Part shown: piece after piece, positions 60,307 through 64,000 of the stretch | Layout of the letters: each line of letters begins with the position of its first letter | How positions within the stretch are numbered: the first letter of the stretch is position 1 | From: an archaeon | GTDB taxonomy: Archaea > Thermoproteota > Nitrososphaeria > Nitrososphaerales > Gagatemarchaeaceae | Assembly (NCBI GenBank): GCA_016432545.1 | Contig: CP066694.1 | Location: 930,001 to 994,000 of the forward strand | DNA: 64,000 bases | Direction of reading: 5' to 3' | Position numbers and translations under genes: made by a program | Notes under the pieces: generated by a model | Databases searched by the model: none | Told to the model about the DNA's origin: nothing | The model's input: the letters and a program-made list of their open reading frames with translations, nothing else

Positions 60307-60849
60307 TTGTCGCTCAAGAAGGACCTGCCACTCGAGGCCGCAGAGCGCGTGGCCCTTGATTTTCTTGCGAAGACGAAGGGTCTGTACTCGAAGTGTCTGC
60401 TCGCGGGGAGCATAAGGAGGAAGGAGCCCGTGGTCCACGACATCGACTTCGCGGTTATCCCGAAGGGAAAGGACTTCGCTGCCTGGAAGGACAGAGTGAC
60501 GAAGAGGGTGGGAGAGATCGGCGGGTCAGTCGGCCCCTTCGGGGACACGATCTCCACGTTCGTCTACAAGGGCATCCAGGTCAACCTGTTCCTGTGCCTC
60601 AACGCGGACGCGTGGGGCGTGACCCAGATGTGGGCGACGGGGCCCAAGGGGCATACGATAGGCATGACCATCAAGGCCAGGGAAAGGGGGCTGATCATCA
60701 ACTCGAAGGGGCTCTGGACGAGGGACGAGCCGCCGCGCCTCGTGAAGACGAGGACTGAGCAAGAAGTGGGGAGGCTCCTGGGGTGGAAGTTCAAGCCGCC
60801 CGATGACCGCGGCAAGGGGTCCAAGAAGGGCCCTGTATACGAAGAGTGA
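60307..60849 (+). CDS. Minimal PolX-type nucleotidyltransferase, one catalytic Asp replaced
   Basis: 180 residues. Palm signature GSIRRKEPVVHDIDFAVIP (34-52) gives metal-binding D45 and D47. The ATGPKGHTIGMTIKARERGLIINSKGLW segment matches the PolX TGS-x-x-HN-x-x-x-R-x-x-A-x-x-x-G-x-x-L-N block. The third carboxylate, normally in x-V-D-L, is Asn (N93 in IQVNLFLC, codon AAC). The 8-kDa HhH domain and fingers are missing. TTG 60307, 11 bases after the ligase stop. Expected gap filling or end processing; activity needs testing given N93. Confidence 0.85.
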   Translation: MSLKKDLPLEAAERVALDFLAKTKGLYSKCLLAGSIRRKEPVVHDIDFAVIPKGKDFAAWKDRVTKRVGEIGGSVGPFGDTISTFVYKGIQVNLFLCLNADAWGVTQMWATGPKGHTIGMTIKARERGLIINSKGLWTRDEPPRLVKTRTEQEVGRLLGWKFKPPDDRGKGSKKGPVYEE

Positions 60850-60884
60850 AAGGACGAGCTAGGGTCTTCGATGCAGCCCGCGGC

Positions 60885-61427
60885 CTAATGGAATTTCATC
60901 TCGCCAGCGCGGATTGGAACTGAGAGCCAGTTCTCGTGCGGCGGGAGTGGACAGACGAAGTCGTCGCTGTAGGCGCAGTAGGGGTTGTAGGCGTAGTTGA
61001 AGTCGAGCAGGTACTGGTCGTCGTGCTGCACCTCGAGGTCGATGTAGCGCGCGGCGCCGTATGACTCCTTCCCCGAAGTCGCGTCCCTGAACGGGATGAA
61101 GAGGTGCGGGTCTTCCCTCTCCGCGGACTGGTAGGCCTGGACGCGCGATGGTTGGCCGCCGGCAGTGAATTCAAAGTAACCGACCTTGTTGAAGAGCTGG
61201 CGGGTGCCCTTGCTGGTGGTCATGATTACGCTGTCGGTGCTCTGGTATCTCTGGAGCTTGGCCTCGAACAGAAGGCCCGGATCTGGCTCGAAGTACTTCA
61301 GACCGTCGAAAGTAGCCCGATCCCCGTGCGGAAGCGGAGAGTCGTCTCCGGTCTTGTAGAACTCGTCCTTCTGTTCCCTGAACCTCAACAGCGCCCTGTT
61401 CCAAGTATCAACATCCTCGGGCTTCAT
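60885..61427 (-). CDS. DUF1684-family protein
   Basis: 180 residues from ATG 61427 (TTG 61451 is an alternative). GYFEFTAGGQPSRVQAYQ, FIPFRDATSGKESYGAARYIDLEV, LDFNYAYNPYCAYSDDFVCPLPPHENWLSVPIRAGE are strong DUF1684 motifs. The family is of unknown function and mainly bacterial; this copy has no signal peptide. Tail to tail with PolX. Confidence 0.92.
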   Translation of the reverse strand: MKPEDVDTWNRALLRFREQKDEFYKTGDDSPLPHGDRATFDGLKYFEPDPGLLFEAKLQRYQSTDSVIMTTSKGTRQLFNKVGYFEFTAGGQPSRVQAYQSAEREDPHLFIPFRDATSGKESYGAARYIDLEVQHDDQYLLDFNYAYNPYCAYSDDFVCPLPPHENWLSVPIRAGEMKFH

Positions 61428-61491
61428 GAGAGACGTACGGAACTCGCCCAAGAAGAATCTTTCTGGGATTTGCGCCTGTTGTGCCCCGCGG

Positions 61492-61710
61492 CTAGGCCTC
61501 GAGTTCTTCGACGGTCACGCTCCGGTCGTGGGCTCTCCGGCCCACCAGCACGGAGAGGGGGTCAGATACCCTGGGAGACCTCCTCACCCGAATTTCTTCT
61601 CCAGAGATTGCCACGATGGAGATGATTTCGCCGGCCCTGATGCCGACCTCTTCGCGCACTTCCTTGGGGATGGTCACCTGAAACTTCGACGTCACCTTCG
61701 ACTTTGGCAT
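61492..61710 (-). CDS. AbrB/SpoVT-like DNA-binding protein
   Basis: 72 residues from ATG 61710, about 26 bases from GGTTAAATG. SKVTSKFQVTIPKEVREEVGIRAGEIISIV is the swapped-hairpin AbrB domain. Antitoxin or general regulator; no PIN or other toxin gene lies beside it. Confidence 0.9.
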   Translation of the reverse strand: MPKSKVTSKFQVTIPKEVREEVGIRAGEIISIVAISGEEIRVRRSPRVSDPLSVLVGRRAHDRSVTVEELEA

Positions 61711-61839
61711 CAGCGACAAGCACCCTCAATCGACATTTAACCCATACGTCATACCGTAGGAAATTACCCGCATCCAGGTTCCGCGAATTCAGGTTTGATG
61801 AAAGCCTCGCGAAGTCGTGCCCACAGAAGAGCTTTGTCG

Positions 61840-63318
61840 TCAGCTTGGCGATATTGCAGGGACCTCTGGAGCGCCCGTCTGCGGCCCCTGCTGGGCCCAG
61901 GAGGGTTTGACATCCTTCAGGCGGAGCGTGATCACGAATGCCAAGACCCCGAGCAGCGCAGCTGCGACCATCGCCACCTGGAACCCTGCTACGATCCCCT
62001 GGGCGACCGCTGAAGGTGACCCCGCGGCCGGCGGGTCGAAAGCCCCTGCGATGGTTAGGAGCACGGCGAGTCCGACAGGAAACCCGATACGAAAAGACGT
62101 GTTGACCACGCCGGAGGCGAGGCCCTCCTCTCCGGGCTTCGTCCCCGCCACGGCAGCGATGTTGACGGCTGGGAACCCTATGCTCGCCCCGAAGGCCCAG
62201 ACCACGAAGCCCGGCATGAGCACGAAGGGGCTGCCGTTGACGGACATCGGCGTCATCAGTAGAGTACCGAAGATGATCAACAGCGCCGACAGGAGGATTG
62301 CCCGCCTTGCCCCGAGGCGATTGACCAGGCGCGAAGCCCCCCATCCACCCACGAGGAAGAAGACGAGAGCCGGAGGAAGCGTAAGGATGCCAGAATAGAC
62401 TGCCGAGTAGCCTAGGACGTTCTGGAAGTAGACCGGGACGATGAACGAGACGCCTCCGACGACCGAGGTCAAGACAAGGGCGATGGCGTTGGCCGTCAGG
62501 ACCGACCCGCGCCTGACGAAGGAGAGAGGCATCAGAGGCGACTTCGATTTCGATTCGATGGCCACGAATGTGGCCAGGGTGGCGACCGCCAGGCCGAGTG
62601 GGACCAAGGTCGAGATTGATGCGAATCCGACGCCCGCCGCGTTGGTCAGCGCGTAAACGAACAGAATGATGCCGGTGGTGACGGTGAGGGCGCCTGGGAC
62701 GTCGAGGCGCTGGTTCTTCAGCCAGCCTCCTCCTCCAGGAAGGTACCTCTGGCAGAAGAGCACCGTCACAATCCCTATCGGGACGTTGATGAACATCACC
62801 CAGCGCCAGCCAAGAAAGGTCGTCAAGACTCCCCCTGTGACGGCGCCGGCCGCAAACCCGCCAGACAGGACGGCGATGATGTAGCCGAAGGCCTTGTTCC
62901 GCTCCGGGCCTTCCGGGAAGAGTCTGATGAAGATCGCGAACGCTGTGACAGTGGTCATTGCAGCCCCTATCCCCTGGAGCGCCCTTGAGACGATCAGGAA
63001 CAGGAGGGACGGCGCGAGACCGCCCGCGAAGGAGGCGACCGTGAACAGGACCAGCCCGGCCATGAATATCTTCTTCTGGCCATAGACGTCCCCCGCCCTC
63101 CCCATCAGGAGCAGGAACCCTGCTAGGGTGATCGCATAGGCGCCGTATATCCACTGGCTGGCTGCGATCGAGGCTATGAACTCGGTCCTGATGGAAGGCA
63201 GCGCGACAGTGACGATCGACGCATCGATTATGTCCATGAAGAACGCGGCTATGACGAGGATGAAGACCAGGCGGACGTGGGGCGGCCGGCTCGGGGGAGC
63301 TGCAGGTGGATTCTCCAT
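61840..63318 (-). CDS. DHA2-family (EmrB/QacA-like) MFS exporter
   Basis: 492 residues from ATG 63318, about 10 bases after the start expected from TTCTTAAG (the TTG at 63339 is an alternative). Fourteen hydrophobic segments. Motif D1 FMDIIDASIVTVALPSI, motif A GRAGDVYGQKKIF and motif C AGAVTGGVLTTFLGWRWVMFINVPIG mark the proton-driven drug-export branch. No efflux partner gene nearby. Confidence 0.93.
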   Translation of the reverse strand: MENPPAAPPSRPPHVRLVFILVIAAFFMDIIDASIVTVALPSIRTEFIASIAASQWIYGAYAITLAGFLLLMGRAGDVYGQKKIFMAGLVLFTVASFAGGLAPSLLFLIVSRALQGIGAAMTTVTAFAIFIRLFPEGPERNKAFGYIIAVLSGGFAAGAVTGGVLTTFLGWRWVMFINVPIGIVTVLFCQRYLPGGGGWLKNQRLDVPGALTVTTGIILFVYALTNAAGVGFASISTLVPLGLAVATLATFVAIESKSKSPLMPLSFVRRGSVLTANAIALVLTSVVGGVSFIVPVYFQNVLGYSAVYSGILTLPPALVFFLVGGWGASRLVNRLGARRAILLSALLIIFGTLLMTPMSVNGSPFVLMPGFVVWAFGASIGFPAVNIAAVAGTKPGEEGLASGVVNTSFRIGFPVGLAVLLTIAGAFDPPAAGSPSAVAQGIVAGFQVAMVAAALLGVLAFVITLRLKDVKPSWAQQGPQTGAPEVPAISPS

Positions 63319-63438
63319 TGGAGTTCTTTGCCCGCCCAATTGCGCCGGTTCTTAAGCCACTCTGATGGATTCTTCCCTCCTAGGTTTCTGTCCAAGCTTC
63401 AAGGCAACGGCTAGGCCGCTTAGCTCGACAGATTGAAG

Positions 63439-64000
63439 TCAGGTGGTTGAACTGGAAGTAGTCGTGACCGTCACTTCACAGTTGAAACACGTGACGTTTG
63501 TCGACGCCGTCGCCGTAGTGGTCTCGTAAGTAATGACAGTCGAAGTGGACGTAAGGAAGGAGGTACTGGTCACCGTGGTGGCATTGGTGAGCGTGATTGT
63601 AGAGAGCGTGGTCGTCGAGGAGACTCGGGGCCTGCAGAGGTCCCCGGTGCTGGCCGTCTGCCCCCCGTTCAGATGTACAAGGGTGACGTCGCAAGTCCTG
63701 ATCACGATGTTGTCGGTGCCGGGAGTCGAAGCGCCTGTGAAGCCTGATTGAGTGTATCCGACTACGTAGGCCTGCGTCGCGAAACCAATCTTTAGCTGGA
63801 AAATCTCGAAAGTGATACCCGCAGCCCCTGACGCGAAGATGTGTATTATTGCCTGGATCTTGTGTCCTCCCAGAAGTGCGTTCACTACACTCGTACTGTA
63901 AGAACAAGGTAGGTCGAAGCCGTTAGCGTTCAGGCCGCAGCCTGAGCCCTCCGTGATGTTCACCAAGTTCAGGCCGGCCGCTCCGAGGATGATGTGACCT
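63439..64000 (-). CDS. Ser/Thr-rich surface protein, 5' end beyond window
   Basis: The frame is open to the right edge. The visible ~187 residues have a beta-rich domain with cysteine pairs (GCGLNANGFDLPC..., TCDVTLVHLNGGQTASTGDLC), then a low-complexity Ser/Thr region (about 100 residues) and CFNC near the end. Such tails are typical of heavily glycosylated archaeal surface proteins. The signal peptide lies outside the window. Confidence 0.75.
   Translation of the reverse strand, partial: GHIILGAAGLNLVNITEGSGCGLNANGFDLPCSYSTSVVNALLGGHKIQAIIHIFASGAAGITFEIFQLKIGFATQAYVVGYTQSGFTGASTPGTDNIVIRTCDVTLVHLNGGQTASTGDLCRPRVSSTTTLSTITLTNATTVTSTSFLTSTSTVITYETTTATASTNVTCFNCEVTVTTTSSSTT

Noticed and set aside
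61562-63154. 530-residue minus-strand frame overlapping the DHA2 transporter
   Set aside because: Arg/Pro/His-rich shadow of the transporter gene; the other frame has 14 membrane segments and family motifs.
1-64000. CRISPR array, insertion sequence or integrated element
   Set aside because: No regularly spaced repeats, transposase or integrase genes, or flanking target duplications were seen.

Overview
The window looks like one chromosomal segment of a high-GC archaeon. Most first genes of transcription units carry an A/T-rich TATA-like box about 24-30 bases before a TTG, ATG or GTG start, which is the pattern of leaderless archaeal transcripts. TTG is a very common start. Shine-Dalgarno-like sequences appear mainly inside operons or behind real leaders. 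Gene content agrees: a class-1 PyrD with PyrE and PyrF, short FKBP, PC4-like and AbrB-like DNA-binding proteins, an MIT-like protein, SpoIIM-type membrane proteins and many zinc-ribbon proteins. I infer a mesophilic, heterotrophic Thermoproteota lineage (Nitrososphaeria group-1.1c-like or Bathyarchaeia-like). A high-GC Thermoplasmatota is not excluded. No rRNA, tRNA, CRISPR array, insertion sequence or prophage was recognised.

Layout. 0-5 kb: a hydantoinase/oxoprolinase subunit cut by the left edge, an MFS transporter, and a DinB polymerase-DUF72 pair. 5-11 kb: a coiled-coil/SPFH/zinc-ribbon cluster with a likely frameshift, an alpha/beta hydrolase with an AHSA1-like protein, small zinc-ribbon proteins and an FKBP. 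11-20 kb: two PD-(D/E)XK-like proteins, a candidate structured RNA, a phosphoribosyltransferase, the pyrE-pyrD-pyrF operon with an unknown fourth gene, an ArsC-like reductase and a CBS protein. 20-30 kb: an MIT-like protein, a large secreted BNR-repeat protein behind an inverted repeat and an HxlR regulator, a cytosolic HtrA-like protease, secreted proteins, an aminotransferase operon and a cyclic-nucleotide-binding protein. 30-38 kb: two paralogous class III cyclase-TolB-TPR proteins flanking MsrB and ParB genes. 37-58 kb: a papain-like protease, a redox operon, an aldo/keto reductase, transporters, an M32 carboxypeptidase, a 37-residue zinc-finger ORF, a metzincin-like surface protease, a DNA glycosylase, a PC4-like protein, zinc-ribbon membrane proteins and a double-HTH regulator. 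58.6-60.8 kb: a compact Ku-ligase-PolX operon. 60.9-64 kb: DUF1684, AbrB, a DHA2 transporter and a Ser/Thr-rich surface protein cut by the right edge.

The most notable system is the Ku-like / minimal ATP-dependent DNA ligase / minimal PolX operon. It looks like an archaeal end-joining machine in which a stand-alone PolX-type nucleotidyltransferase takes the place of the LigD polymerase domain. The PolX carries Asn where the third catalytic Asp is expected. A second theme is cyclic-nucleotide signalling: two cyclases and a nearby cNMP-binding protein, a set more typical of bacteria.
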